DNA from: an uncultured Lachnospiraceae bacterium
Lineage (GTDB): Bacteria > Bacillota > Clostridia > Lachnospirales > Lachnospiraceae
Reading direction: 5' to 3'
Assembly (NCBI GenBank): GCA_910576895.1
Contig: CAJTJZ010000036.1
Span: 1-34,135, forward strand
Length of the DNA stretch: 34,135 nt
Shown here piece after piece: positions 25,329 through 34,061 of this stretch; positions within the stretch are counted from its first letter, which is position 1, and every line of letters starts with the position of its first letter. The notes under the pieces were generated by a model. It was not told the origin of the DNA, did no database searches, and was given only the letters and a program-made list of their open reading frames with translations. The translations under genes were made by a program, and so were the position numbers.

Positions 25329-25910
25329 TTACACCTCCTTACTATCGCTTTCTGGCATATCTTCTTTTATACTTTGCCGAAAAAGCTCTGCAATCATTGC
25401 CATTCTTGGATCTTTTGGCATATTATCACAATGGCATACTTTTTTATTGCGGTCAATACCACAAATAGGACATAAGCCTTTGCAATCTTCTTTACATAAA
25501 ATCTGCATGGGAAGATTCAGCATAATTTCCTCTTGAAGCAAATGCTCTGTATCAAGATCAAAACCATGAATAAAATCCATTTCATCCATTGCTTCTCTAC
25601 GCTGTTCTTCTGTCAAATTAAAATCAATTTCCCTTGCAATCTTAAAAGATAGTGGAAATTCTGTAGGTTTTAAACATCTACTGCAAAACGTTTTACAAAT
25701 TAAATCAACATTTGCTTCCACTACTACAGTTTTTTCCTTCTTATAAGAAAGAAAAAACTCTATGAACTTTTGATTGTTTGCAAGTATATAGGAAATATCA
25801 TCTTTTGCTTCATAAAAACGATTGTTTGAAAGTTTATCGCTTTCTAATAAAACTTCTTTTCGTATTGTGCCTATCTTTCCTGAAAGGACAGGTTCTAAAT
25901 GAAGAATCAT
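25329..25910 (-). CDS. YceD-family (DUF177) protein upstream of rpmF
   Basis: 193 residues, family typically 160-190. It has a central DFNLTEEQRRE segment, a CSRCLKP pair, and a C-terminal cysteine cluster CKEDCKGLCPICG with CHCD, which looks zinc-binding. In the family it is linked to 23S rRNA accumulation and ribosome assembly. The ATG has GGAGG upstream. It directly precedes rpmF and shares its consensus promoter. Confidence 0.93.
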   Translation of the reverse strand: MILHLEPVLSGKIGTIRKEVLLESDKLSNNRFYEAKDDISYILANNQKFIEFFLSYKKEKTVVVEANVDLICKTFCSRCLKPTEFPLSFKIAREIDFNLTEEQRREAMDEMDFIHGFDLDTEHLLQEEIMLNLPMQILCKEDCKGLCPICGIDRNKKVCHCDNMPKDPRMAMIAELFRQSIKEDMPESDSKEV

Positions 25911-25955
25911 ACGCTGCCTCCTTTGCCTGTTCCTGTTCCCATTCGCACTCGTACT

Positions 25956-25984
25956 ATTATAGCGATTTTCCTATAGCTTGTCAA
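25956..25984 (-). promoter_or_regulatory. Perfect consensus promoter for yceD-rpmF
   Basis: TTGACA (25979-25984), 17-bp spacer, TATAAT (25956-25961) on the minus strand: both hexamers match consensus exactly. This fits a strongly expressed ribosomal protein operon. Confidence 0.85.
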
Positions 25985-26020
25985 CAAAATTTTGCCAATA
26001 ACATTAGAAAAAAAATATAT

Positions 26021-26066
26021 AAAAAATAGCCACCAAATGATAAAAGCTTATTGGCAGCTATTTTTT
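26021..26066 (-). terminator. Terminator of the first lipoprotein gene
   Basis: A stem of AAAAAATAGC plus CCAA with their complements, interrupted by a 2x2 mismatch, followed by a T-run on the minus strand. It ends the transcript of the 26085-28400 gene before the yceD promoter. Confidence 0.75.
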
Positions 26067-26084
26067 GACAGAAAGAAAATTATC

Positions 26085-28400
26085 TTACGAATTTTCGCTT
26101 ACATAAAGTTTTACTCTACTTTGAATCACATCTGCGGTATCTTTTGCCGCCTTATCCCCTGCATAATATGCCTTTAATTCTTCCTGAATAATATTCATAA
26201 TTTCTTCACTTACTGTATCATAAGAATTACAAATTCCAATTCGATCAATTATAGAACGAATTACTGTAATTTCTTCCTCACTAAGAGGCCCCATTTGTAC
26301 CGTATAATCATCATATCCATAGCTAGAATCAATTGGATAAACCTCTGTACCATCTTCATCTGTATATTGCTCTGTTGCTTGTGCATACTCTAAAATTTTC
26401 TCTAAAGCATCTTTCCTTGTTGGAAGCCCATTATATCTTGTTGTATTTTTTTGAAACTCATAAGTTAAAAACTGACTAATAAATTCCCATGCTCCCTCTT
26501 TATTCTTACATTGATTTGTAATTGCCAGTGCACAGCCATTTAAGCTTATAGCAAGCTTATTATTCTTATCACTGGATGGATAACTTAAAATACTATATCC
26601 CTTTTGTTTCTTATAAAGCTTTGTATACATTTCAATTTCTGATGGCTGATACAGATACAAGCTATTTAAAAATAATTTCCCTTTTTTGACTAAGGTTGGC
26701 ATACTGTCCTGATTATCATACTTCATATTCTCCTGACTTGGAAATTCACTAGAAAATTCAATTAATTTTATAAAATCATCGGTATCAAATTTTACTTCTC
26801 CTGTGGACCAATTTACATATTCTGACAACTGACTATTTACAATATTAGAAACAAACCATTCTCTTGTCATATATTCCATAAATAGACTTCCCTCTGGCAT
26901 CTTCTTGTATAAGTCTATCATTTCTTCTACTGTCCAGCCTTCAATATCACCTACAACTTTTTTTCCTGCAATCAATGCCTGTGGAGCAAAACTATATGGC
27001 AGGAAATAAAGTTTTCCATCATTTTCTAATGTACTTAAAACAGAAGGAATAAAATCTTCCTTTTTTACTTCCTCACTTTTTTCCATAAATGGATATAAAT
27101 CGGTAAGCACTCCCTTTTTAATAAGCTGATCTTTAGAAATCTGTCTTAAATCAAGAATATCTGGAATTTTTCCTGATGTAATATCCATATTAAGCTGCTT
27201 TGATGGTTCTGAATAAGCAGAATAATCTTTTACTTCAATTCTATATTTTTCATTTGTTTTATTAAAAGAAATGAATTTTCCTTTAATATCATAATCTATA
27301 TAAGCACTTGCATATGTAAGAACTTCTTTTTGTTTTACTTCGGAAGCTTTTACCTTATTTAATGTTATAAATTCTGTGGAGCTTTTTTGTGTCGTCTCAT
27401 CATAACTTGTATCAACAACAAGAAATTTTCCCTCTTCTAATGGGAAATAAGCCCGAATCCTTTCTCCATCAATATCACTATTTAACCAATTTAACTCTGT
27501 TTTTAATTTACCATTAGCTAAATCAACCGTATAGATATTATTTCCATCATTGATATAAACATTGCTTCCTTCTGCTGGATAAACAGATAAATTATAAATA
27601 TTATATTCACCAAAATCAACAGAATCGCCAAACTTTCCTGTTTCTGGATCAAATTCACGAAGAACATTTTTACTTTCCTCTCCCTGATTGATCCAACCAT
27701 AAACATAAAGCTTTCCTTCTGCAGATTTCATCAGACATTGAATATAATTACCGCCTTCATTTTCATAAGTTTTTCCAGCTTTTCCTTTTTCATCAAAAGT
27801 ATAAATTTTTGTATCCATAGCTGCATAAACTTTTCCATCTAAAAAAACCACTCTGGAACGATCTAAATAAAAATAATCATCTTCATTTGATTTCTTTTTA
27901 TCTCTTTTTAATTCTATAGTATCTGTAATTTTTCCTTTTTCATTTAAAGTATGTACAAAATAAGATTCCTTACTTTCCTGTGTTTTCTCATTATATTCAT
28001 AACATTGTGTCAAGAGACGAAACTGTCCATCTTCATCTAATACAAACATATTAGAATACTCATTCTCTTTTAATCCCTTTAACTCCGTTTTTTGCACATC
28101 ACTGCCATCTACATTACAAGTAATAAAATAATTATGTGTCTTTCCGCCGCCTTCTTTATCTTTCTTATCTTCTACCCATTGACTTCCATATAAATACACA
28201 CGTCCATCTTTCATACAAGCATTATCAATACCGTCAATTCCAATATCAACTGTTTGAAAAGATGATTGATAAATATACTCACTTTTCACTTCTTTGGAAG
28301 CAGTTTCCTTTTTATCCTCCCCACAAGCAGTCAATGTCATCGCCAAAGCAGTGGAAAGCATCAATGCCGCCAACGGCTTTTTCCATAACCTTTTTCTCAT
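26085..28400 (-). CDS. Propeller-solute-binding lipoprotein, paralogue 1
   Basis: 771 residues. A signal peptide ends in the lipobox TLTAC (Cys26), giving a membrane-anchored surface lipoprotein. Residues about 45-355 show repeated strand-rich units such as DGRVYLYGSQW, DGKVYAAMDTKIYTFDEKGK, EGKLYVYGW and GNNIYTVDLANGK, the look of a beta-propeller. Residues about 358-771 resemble family-1 extracellular solute-binding proteins: FNKTNEKYRIEVKDYS, ITSGKIPDILDL, FIPSVLSTLENDGKLYFLPY, and ITNQCKNKEGAWEFISQFLT. The C-terminus AKDTADVIQSRVKLYVSENS recurs in all three paralogues. It has its own promoter behind a 175-bp gap. No permease or ATPase is adjacent, so transport, if any, depends on genes elsewhere; a sensing role is also possible. 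Confidence 0.85.
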   Translation of the reverse strand: MRKRLWKKPLAALMLSTALAMTLTACGEDKKETASKEVKSEYIYQSSFQTVDIGIDGIDNACMKDGRVYLYGSQWVEDKKDKEGGGKTHNYFITCNVDGSDVQKTELKGLKENEYSNMFVLDEDGQFRLLTQCYEYNEKTQESKESYFVHTLNEKGKITDTIELKRDKKKSNEDDYFYLDRSRVVFLDGKVYAAMDTKIYTFDEKGKAGKTYENEGGNYIQCLMKSAEGKLYVYGWINQGEESKNVLREFDPETGKFGDSVDFGEYNIYNLSVYPAEGSNVYINDGNNIYTVDLANGKLKTELNWLNSDIDGERIRAYFPLEEGKFLVVDTSYDETTQKSSTEFITLNKVKASEVKQKEVLTYASAYIDYDIKGKFISFNKTNEKYRIEVKDYSAYSEPSKQLNMDITSGKIPDILDLRQISKDQLIKKGVLTDLYPFMEKSEEVKKEDFIPSVLSTLENDGKLYFLPYSFAPQALIAGKKVVGDIEGWTVEEMIDLYKKMPEGSLFMEYMTREWFVSNIVNSQLSEYVNWSTGEVKFDTDDFIKLIEFSSEFPSQENMKYDNQDSMPTLVKKGKLFLNSLYLYQPSEIEMYTKLYKKQKGYSILSYPSSDKNNKLAISLNGCALAITNQCKNKEGAWEFISQFLTYEFQKNTTRYNGLPTRKDALEKILEYAQATEQYTDEDGTEVYPIDSSYGYDDYTVQMGPLSEEEITVIRSIIDRIGICNSYDTVSEEIMNIIQEELKAYYAGDKAAKDTADVIQSRVKLYVSENS

Positions 28401-28480
28401 AAAAATTTTTCACCCTTTCTTTTTTGGTATTATAACCAATTATCATCCTCTTTTAAAAGATACTGTGATCTTTCTTGCCT

Positions 28481-28535
28481 ATTATAGATCGTTTCTTATT
28501 AAGAAGTCCTTACGAAATTCTTACAAAAACCTTAC
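28481..28535 (-). promoter_or_regulatory. Promoter of paralogue 1 with three 11-bp-spaced GTAAG boxes
   Basis: Minus-strand TATAAT at 28481-28486 has no good -35. In its place lie three GTAAG repeats at 28509-28513, 28520-28524 and 28531-28535, exactly 11 bp apart and on the same helix face. This is the arrangement of OmpR/PhoB-type response regulator sites at activated promoters. A similar array precedes paralogue 3. Confidence 0.6.
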
Positions 28536-28575
28536 ATTTCCAGAAAGAAACATCACAGAAAAAAACGAAAACGAT

Positions 28576-30855
28576 TTACGAATTTTCACTTACATAGATT
28601 TTTGCTCTGCTTTGAATAATTTCTGCTGCTTCTTTTGCTGTTTTATCTCCTGTATAAAATGCCTGAAGTTCTTCATTAATAATTTCTCCAATTTCGTCCG
28701 TTGCAGTATCATAAGAACTACAAGTTCCAATTCGTTCTACTATAGAACGAATCATTTCTGCTTCTTCTTTTGTAAGTGCCCTATCATATCCATATTCTTC
28801 TATAATAGTATTTACCTTTGTTCCATCTTCCTCTTTATAGCTTTTTGTTGCTTGTACTTGTTTTAGCCTTCTTTCTAACATATCCTTGCGAACTGGGAAA
28901 CAATAATTAACTTCCGTCTTTTGAAAATCATAAGTAAAAAACTGACGAATAAATTCCCATGCTCCCTCTGTTTCTTTACATTGTTTTGTAATTGCGAGCA
29001 TACTGCCAAGTCCGCCCATAGATAATTGATTACTTTTATCACTTGATGGATAACTTAAGATTTGATATCCTTTTTGTTTTTTATATGTTTTCTCATATCC
29101 GATAATATCTACAGGATCTTGTAAATAAAACGACTCTAAAAATAATTTTCCTTCATTTCTTAATACTGTCATATCGTCATCATATTTAAGCTCTTCCTCT
29201 TTTGGAAGACTCTTTGAAAACTCGACTAATTCTATAAAATCATCATTATTAAAATCTACCTTACCAGTATTCCAATCAATATATTCATTTAATTGTCTTG
29301 TAATCATATTATAACAAAATCCTTCTCTTGACATATCTGTCATAAAAACGCTTCCCTTTGGCATCGCTTTATACATTTCCATCATTTCTTTTACTGTCCA
29401 GCCTTCCCTATCACCAATCATTTTTTTCCCTGAAATCAATCCTTGAATATTAAAACTATATGGCAAGAAATAAAGCTTTTCTTCTACTTCCATTGTACTT
29501 AAAACAGAAGGAATAAAATCCTCTTTTTTTATTTCTTTATCTTGTTCCATAAAAGGATATATGTCAAGAAATAATCCTTTTTTTACCAAAGCATCTTTGG
29601 AAATGCCATAACTTACATCTAAAATATCTGGCACTTTACCAGAAGTAATATCTAAATTTAATTTTCTTGCTGAATCATCATAACCAGAATAATCCCTTAC
29701 CTCAATTCGATAATTTTCATTTGTTTTATTAAAAGAAAGAATTTTTTCTTTTACAGAATAATCCATACTAGCACCAGCATAAATAAGAACTTTCTTTTCT
29801 TTTATTTCCGAAGCTTTTATTTTATTTAATATTACAATCTCTGTTATATTTTTTTGTGTACTTTGTTGATAATTTGTACTAATTGCCAGTATTTTTCCAT
29901 CCTCTAATGGAAAGCATTCTCGAACACTATCCCCATCCACATCACTATTAATCCAATTTAATTCTGTTGTTAATTTTCCATTAGATAAATCCACTGAATA
30001 AATATTATTGCCATCATTTACAAAAACTTTACCACTTTCCGATAAACGCATTGATTGACCATAAATATTATATTCTCCTAAATCAATGGGATCACCAAAT
30101 TTTTCTTCTTTTGGCTTAAATTCTATGAAAACTTGTTTTCCGCTATCACCTTCATTTAACCAACCATAAGTATAAAGCTTTCCTTCTGCAGATAAAATCA
30201 GCTTTTGAATATACATATCTTCTTCTATCTCATAACTTTTTCCTGCTTTTCCTTTTTCATCAAAGCTATAAATCTTTTTATCCATACCAATATAAATCAT
30301 TCCATCTAAAAAGACAACGCAGTTTGAATCAAGATAAAAATACTCATCAGAATCTTTTTTATCCTTTTTTAATTCTACAGTATCTTCTATCTTTCCTTTC
30401 TGATTTAATCTATGAATACGATAATATTGTTTATCTTCCCCTGTTTCTTCATTATATTCATATTCCTGCGTCATAAAAAGAAGCTGGTCCTTATCATCTA
30501 CGGCAAGCGACATAACATATTCATTATCCTTTAATCCTTTGATTTCTTTTTCCTGTAAATCACTTCCATCGATATTACAACTTGCTATGTAATAAATACT
30601 TCTTCCCTCTCCATTTTTTTCTTTTGCTTCTTCCCATGTACTTCCATACATATAGATTCGATCTTCTTTTTTGCAAGCACTTTGAATATAATCCATTTTT
30701 ATTTCAATGGATTGATAAGTTGGCTGATAAAGATATTCACTTCTTGCATTTGTTTTAGAAACCTCCGTTGCACTCTTACCACAGGCAGTAAACAATATCG
30801 CCATTGCAAATAAAAAGACATTAATTAAAAATTGTTTTCCTTGTTTCTTTTTCAT
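28576..30855 (-). CDS. Propeller-solute-binding lipoprotein, paralogue 2
   Basis: 759 residues, lipobox LFTAC (Cys25). Same two-part layout as its neighbours: a propeller-like N-terminal half (DRIYMYGSTW, DGMIYIGMDKKIYSFDEKGK, EGKLYTYGW, GNNIYSVDLSNGK) and a solute-binding C-terminal half (ITSGKVPDILDV, FIPSVLSTMEVEEKLYFLPY, ITKQCKETEGAWEFIRQFFT). It is closest by eye to paralogue 1, including the sequence around the ribosome site (AAAGAAAGGG(T/A)GAAAAA before ATG). It lies 68 bp after paralogue 3 without a terminator or the GTAAG boxes, so it is probably cotranscribed with it. Ligand unknown. Confidence 0.85.
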   Translation of the reverse strand: MKKKQGKQFLINVFLFAMAILFTACGKSATEVSKTNARSEYLYQPTYQSIEIKMDYIQSACKKEDRIYMYGSTWEEAKEKNGEGRSIYYIASCNIDGSDLQEKEIKGLKDNEYVMSLAVDDKDQLLFMTQEYEYNEETGEDKQYYRIHRLNQKGKIEDTVELKKDKKDSDEYFYLDSNCVVFLDGMIYIGMDKKIYSFDEKGKAGKSYEIEEDMYIQKLILSAEGKLYTYGWLNEGDSGKQVFIEFKPKEEKFGDPIDLGEYNIYGQSMRLSESGKVFVNDGNNIYSVDLSNGKLTTELNWINSDVDGDSVRECFPLEDGKILAISTNYQQSTQKNITEIVILNKIKASEIKEKKVLIYAGASMDYSVKEKILSFNKTNENYRIEVRDYSGYDDSARKLNLDITSGKVPDILDVSYGISKDALVKKGLFLDIYPFMEQDKEIKKEDFIPSVLSTMEVEEKLYFLPYSFNIQGLISGKKMIGDREGWTVKEMMEMYKAMPKGSVFMTDMSREGFCYNMITRQLNEYIDWNTGKVDFNNDDFIELVEFSKSLPKEEELKYDDDMTVLRNEGKLFLESFYLQDPVDIIGYEKTYKKQKGYQILSYPSSDKSNQLSMGGLGSMLAITKQCKETEGAWEFIRQFFTYDFQKTEVNYCFPVRKDMLERRLKQVQATKSYKEEDGTKVNTIIEEYGYDRALTKEEAEMIRSIVERIGTCSSYDTATDEIGEIINEELQAFYTGDKTAKEAAEIIQSRAKIYVSENS

Positions 30856-30923
30856 AAAATTTTTCTCCCTTTCTTTTTAAACTTTTTTGATATAATTTTT
30901 TTCTATATAAATTTTTTCAGCTT

Positions 30924-33194
30924 TTAGGAACTTTCACTTATATAAAGCCCAACTCTATTTTCTATAATTTTCGCTGCTTCTTCTGCTGTTTTATCTCCTG
31001 CATAAAAAGCTTCCAATTCTTCTTCTAAAATTTGAGCAATTGTTTCATTTACCATATCATGATAAGAAGTTGCAATTCCGCCAATCCGATCAATAAAAGA
31101 ACGAATCTGTTTAATTTCTTTCTTATTTAGTGGTCTTTCAAAACCATATCCACTATCAAGCGGTAAGATTTCCATACCATCTTCGTCTGTATAAGGCTTT
31201 GTTGCCTGCATTGCTTTTAACTTTTTCTCTAGTACATCTTTCCTTGTTGGAAAATTATAATGAAACTTTTCTTTTTGATATTCATATGTAAGAAATTGAC
31301 GTACAAACTCCCATGCTCCCTCTGTATACTCACATTGTTTTGTAATTGTTAAGATACTATCATTATCATAAATTACCATATCAAGTTTTTTATTTTCACT
31401 ATTAGAAGGATAACTTAACACTGTATAGCCGCCCTGTTTTTGATATTGTTTTGTATATTCCAAAATATCGGCTGGCTGCGATAAATACCATGGTTCTAAA
31501 AAAAGCCGTCCTTCCTCAATTAATATTTGTTTATCTTCCATCTGACTATAATCAGCTTCTTGTACACTTGGAAATTGATTAGAAAATTCTATTAATTTTA
31601 TAATCTCATCTGTTTGAAAATTTACATTTCCTGTTTCCCAATCAATATAATCATTAATGCAAGCACGAATGATACCACTTCCAATCCATTCTCTATCTGC
31701 ATATTGCATAAAAACACGATTTTCTGGCATTGCCTCGTACCTATCTATCATTTCACTAATTGTCCAGCTCTCTTTATCTTTCATCAATTTTTTACTGCTA
31801 ACAAGTCCTTTTAACTGAAAACTAGATGGCAGGAAATAAAGCTTTCCATCATTTTCTAATGTTTTTAAAACAGAAGGAATAAAATCTTCTTTCTTTATTT
31901 CTTTATCTTTTTCCATAAAATCATATAAATCAAGGAAAAGTCCTTTTTTTATTAATTGTTCTTTCGAAAGCCAAGTAATATCTAAAATATCTGGCACTTT
32001 TCCAGAAATAATATCAAGACTTAATTGTTTTGCTGGATCATCATATATAGAATAGTCTTTCGTTTCTATCCGATATTCTTGATTTTTTTTATTAAATTCC
32101 AAAATTTTCTTCTTCATAGGATATTCCATCGTAATTCCTGCATAAAGAAGTGTTTTCTTTTCCTTTCTCTTAGAAGCTTCTACCTTTTGAAAAGTAATCA
32201 ATTCTATTTTTGCATCTTCACTATCATCTCTTGTAATTACAAGGATCGTTCCATCTTTTAATGGAAAATAGGCACGCACACCATCTTCCCCATCTAAATC
32301 TGCATTTAGCCAAGTAAGCTCTGTCTTGATTTCTCCATTTGCTAAATTATACCGATAAATATTTTTTCTATCATTAAGAAAGATTTCACTGCCTTCTCCT
32401 CTTAAAATCGTAAATTCATTTAAAGTATAATCTCCAAAATCCATAGGATCACAAAATGTTTCCGTTTCTAAATCAAATTCTCGAATCCTATTTCTTCCAC
32501 TTTCTCCATCTTCCATCCATCCGCAAAGATATAATTTTCCATCTGCAGAAGAAAATAACCATTCCCCAAGAGATTCCTTAGCATCATAAACATGTTCTAT
32601 CTTTCCTTTTTGATTAAAACAATACATTTTTGTATTCGAAAGAACATAAAGCTTATCAGAAAGAAAGGTAAAATTTCTAGTCGTAAGTTCATATTGCTCT
32701 TTTTTCTTTCTTTTTAATTCTATCACTGTTCCTAAATTGCCTTCTTCCTCTACTAGATGAAAACGATAAATTTCTCCTTCCGTTTTTGTTTTTCGATCCC
32801 TTTTATATTCCTGTGTTACAATATAAAGTTGATTTCTATTATCTACAACAAGAGAAAGAACTGCTTCCTTTTTCCTTAATCCCTCCAATCTTTTTTCCTT
32901 TAAATCACTTCCATCTTTTTTCATACTAGCCAGATATAAGTAACTCTTTCCGCCCATTTCTTTCTCATTTTCATCTTCTACCCATTTATTTCCATATAAA
33001 TAAATTCTTTCCTCTTTTATCACAGCACTGGAAATAGCTTCCATTTCTAAAGAAAGCGTTTGATATGTTGGTTGATAACTATCTTCCTTTTCTATCTGTT
33101 TGGAAATTATTTCCTTTTTTTCCTTTCCACACGCTGTAAGTGAAAATATTGCTATTATAATGGAAAATATTGCTATTATCAAAGAATTTTTCAA
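30924..33194 (-). CDS. Propeller-solute-binding lipoprotein, paralogue 3
   Basis: 756 residues, lipobox SLTAC (Cys22). The N-terminal half is again strand-rich with repeated units (ERIYLYGNKWVEDENEKEMG, DKLYVLSNTKMYCFNQKGK, DGKLYLCGWMEDGESG, RKNIYRYNLANGE). The C-terminal half carries the shared binding-protein segments (FNKKNQEYRIETKDYS, IISGKVPDILDI, FIPSVLKTLENDGKLYFLP, ITKQCEYTEGAWEFVRQFLT). It is the most diverged of the three, so probably the older copy. It is first in transcription order, behind a promoter with GTAAG-type repeats. Confidence 0.85.
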   Translation of the reverse strand: MKNSLIIAIFSIIIAIFSLTACGKEKKEIISKQIEKEDSYQPTYQTLSLEMEAISSAVIKEERIYLYGNKWVEDENEKEMGGKSYLYLASMKKDGSDLKEKRLEGLRKKEAVLSLVVDNRNQLYIVTQEYKRDRKTKTEGEIYRFHLVEEEGNLGTVIELKRKKKEQYELTTRNFTFLSDKLYVLSNTKMYCFNQKGKIEHVYDAKESLGEWLFSSADGKLYLCGWMEDGESGRNRIREFDLETETFCDPMDFGDYTLNEFTILRGEGSEIFLNDRKNIYRYNLANGEIKTELTWLNADLDGEDGVRAYFPLKDGTILVITRDDSEDAKIELITFQKVEASKRKEKKTLLYAGITMEYPMKKKILEFNKKNQEYRIETKDYSIYDDPAKQLSLDIISGKVPDILDITWLSKEQLIKKGLFLDLYDFMEKDKEIKKEDFIPSVLKTLENDGKLYFLPSSFQLKGLVSSKKLMKDKESWTISEMIDRYEAMPENRVFMQYADREWIGSGIIRACINDYIDWETGNVNFQTDEIIKLIEFSNQFPSVQEADYSQMEDKQILIEEGRLFLEPWYLSQPADILEYTKQYQKQGGYTVLSYPSNSENKKLDMVIYDNDSILTITKQCEYTEGAWEFVRQFLTYEYQKEKFHYNFPTRKDVLEKKLKAMQATKPYTDEDGMEILPLDSGYGFERPLNKKEIKQIRSFIDRIGGIATSYHDMVNETIAQILEEELEAFYAGDKTAEEAAKIIENRVGLYISESS

Positions 33195-33226
33195 TAAAAA
33201 ACCCCCTTTTTTCCAATATCTTATCT

Positions 33227-33281
33227 AGTATACACTTTTTTTTATGAAAAGTCCTTACAATTTCCTTAAAAAAATTCTTTC
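33227..33281 (-). promoter_or_regulatory. Promoter of paralogues 3-2 with GTAAG-type repeats
   Basis: Minus-strand TATACT at 33227-33232, with GTAAGGACTT 16 bp upstream, the same ten bases and nearly the same spacing as at paralogue 1. Further related units follow upstream (TTAAG at 33265-33269, period 11; GAAAG at 33277-33281, period 12). It points to shared control of both transcripts. Confidence 0.55.
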
Positions 33282-33322
33282 ACAATTTTAATTTAAAAAA
33301 GATACCATTTCAAACAAAAGTA

Positions 33323-33331
33323 TGTTATAAT
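33323..33331 (+). promoter_or_regulatory. Extended -10 promoter for the PIN toxin pair
   Basis: TGT-TATAAT on the plus strand, an extended -10, about 55 bp before the PIN-domain ATG. No recognisable -35. It lies in the 194-bp gap shared with the divergent lipoprotein promoter. Confidence 0.55.
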
Positions 33332-33388
33332 TTAATGTAAATTCAAGAAAAATAAAAACCACATATTGATAAAGTAGGTGATATATAA

Positions 33389-33865
33389 ATGAGAAAATTA
33401 AAAATATATCTGGATACTTCTATAATCAGCCATTTACAGCAGGAAGATGTACCAGAAAAAATGTGGGAAACAAGAGAATTGTGGAAACAATTTAAAGTAC
33501 GAAAAGACGTGGAAATCGTTATTTCCAGCCTTGTCCTTACAGAATTGTCACGATGTAATACACAAAAGCTTTCCTATTTGCTACATGAACTTTCACAACT
33601 GCATTATACAGAAGTACAGGTTGCAGACGAAGAACGGGAACTTGCAAACATTTATTTACAAAACGGCGTATTAAAAGAAAAAAGTATTGACGATTTGACG
33701 CATATTGCAACTGCGGCTTTGAACGGCTGCCATTACATCATAAGTTGGAACTTCAAACATTTTGTCAATCCAAAAACAATAAATGCTGTAAATGCAATTA
33801 ATCTTACATTACTCTTGCCACAAGTAAACATTTTTTCACCGACTATGATGTTAGGAGGGTTCTAA
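33389..33865 (+). CDS. PIN-domain (VapC-like) toxin
   Basis: 158 residues of the PIN ribonuclease fold. Acidic metal-site candidates are Asp9 (KIYLDTSIISHL), Glu52 (LVLTELSRC) and Asp101/Asp102 (KSIDDLTHIATAA), followed by the strand YIISWNFKHFVNP typical of the family. Family members cleave tRNA or other RNA. The ribosome site is AGGTGA. A 56-residue ORF follows 3 bp later and is the likely antitoxin. By eye the pair uses more G and C than its neighbours, which suggests acquisition by transfer. Confidence 0.85.
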   Translation: MRKLKIYLDTSIISHLQQEDVPEKMWETRELWKQFKVRKDVEIVISSLVLTELSRCNTQKLSYLLHELSQLHYTEVQVADEERELANIYLQNGVLKEKSIDDLTHIATAALNGCHYIISWNFKHFVNPKTINAVNAINLTLLLPQVNIFSPTMMLGGF

Positions 33866-33868
33866 TTT

Positions 33869-34039
33869 ATGGAAAATAATATCACACTCACAAATGACGA
33901 AATCCATGCAATCAGGGTGGAACATTCCGAAAAAACAAGAAATCTTTCATCAGAGGAATATAAAAAGCTGCTAGAAGCAGAAGTTGCTCCTATCCGTTCT
34001 GCTATTGAACGCTTAAGAAAAGAATATACTAAAAAATAA
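33869..34039 (+). CDS. Small putative antitoxin of the PIN toxin
   Basis: 56 residues, starting 3 bp after the toxin stop behind GGAGGG. The protein is charged and predicted helical (NDEIHAIRVEHSEKTRNLS, EEYKKLLEAEVAPIRSAIER), ending in a basic KEYTKK tail. This is the size and composition of an antitoxin that wraps its partner. No DNA-binding motif is recognisable. The role is inferred from tight coupling to the PIN gene. The order toxin-antitoxin is the reverse of most vapBC operons. Confidence 0.7.
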   Translation: MENNITLTNDEIHAIRVEHSEKTRNLSSEEYKKLLEAEVAPIRSAIERLRKEYTKK

Positions 34040-34048
34040 TCAGAACCA

Positions 34049-34061
34049 CCCGTCAAACGGG
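34049..34061 (+). repeat. Small hairpin after the toxin-antitoxin pair
   Basis: CCCGT-CAA-ACGGG, 10 bp after the antitoxin stop. There is no T-run, so its strength as a terminator is doubtful. The remaining 74 bases to the right edge hold no gene; they may be the edge of another element. Confidence 0.45.

Noticed and set aside
28136..28866. Plus-strand frames opposite the lipoprotein genes
   Set aside because: They are antisense to strongly supported lipoprotein genes and cross their starts and ends without ribosome sites.
26085..33194. Tandem repeats as a CRISPR or rearrangement array
   Set aside because: Similarity is at protein level between three full genes; there are no short spaced repeats of CRISPR type.
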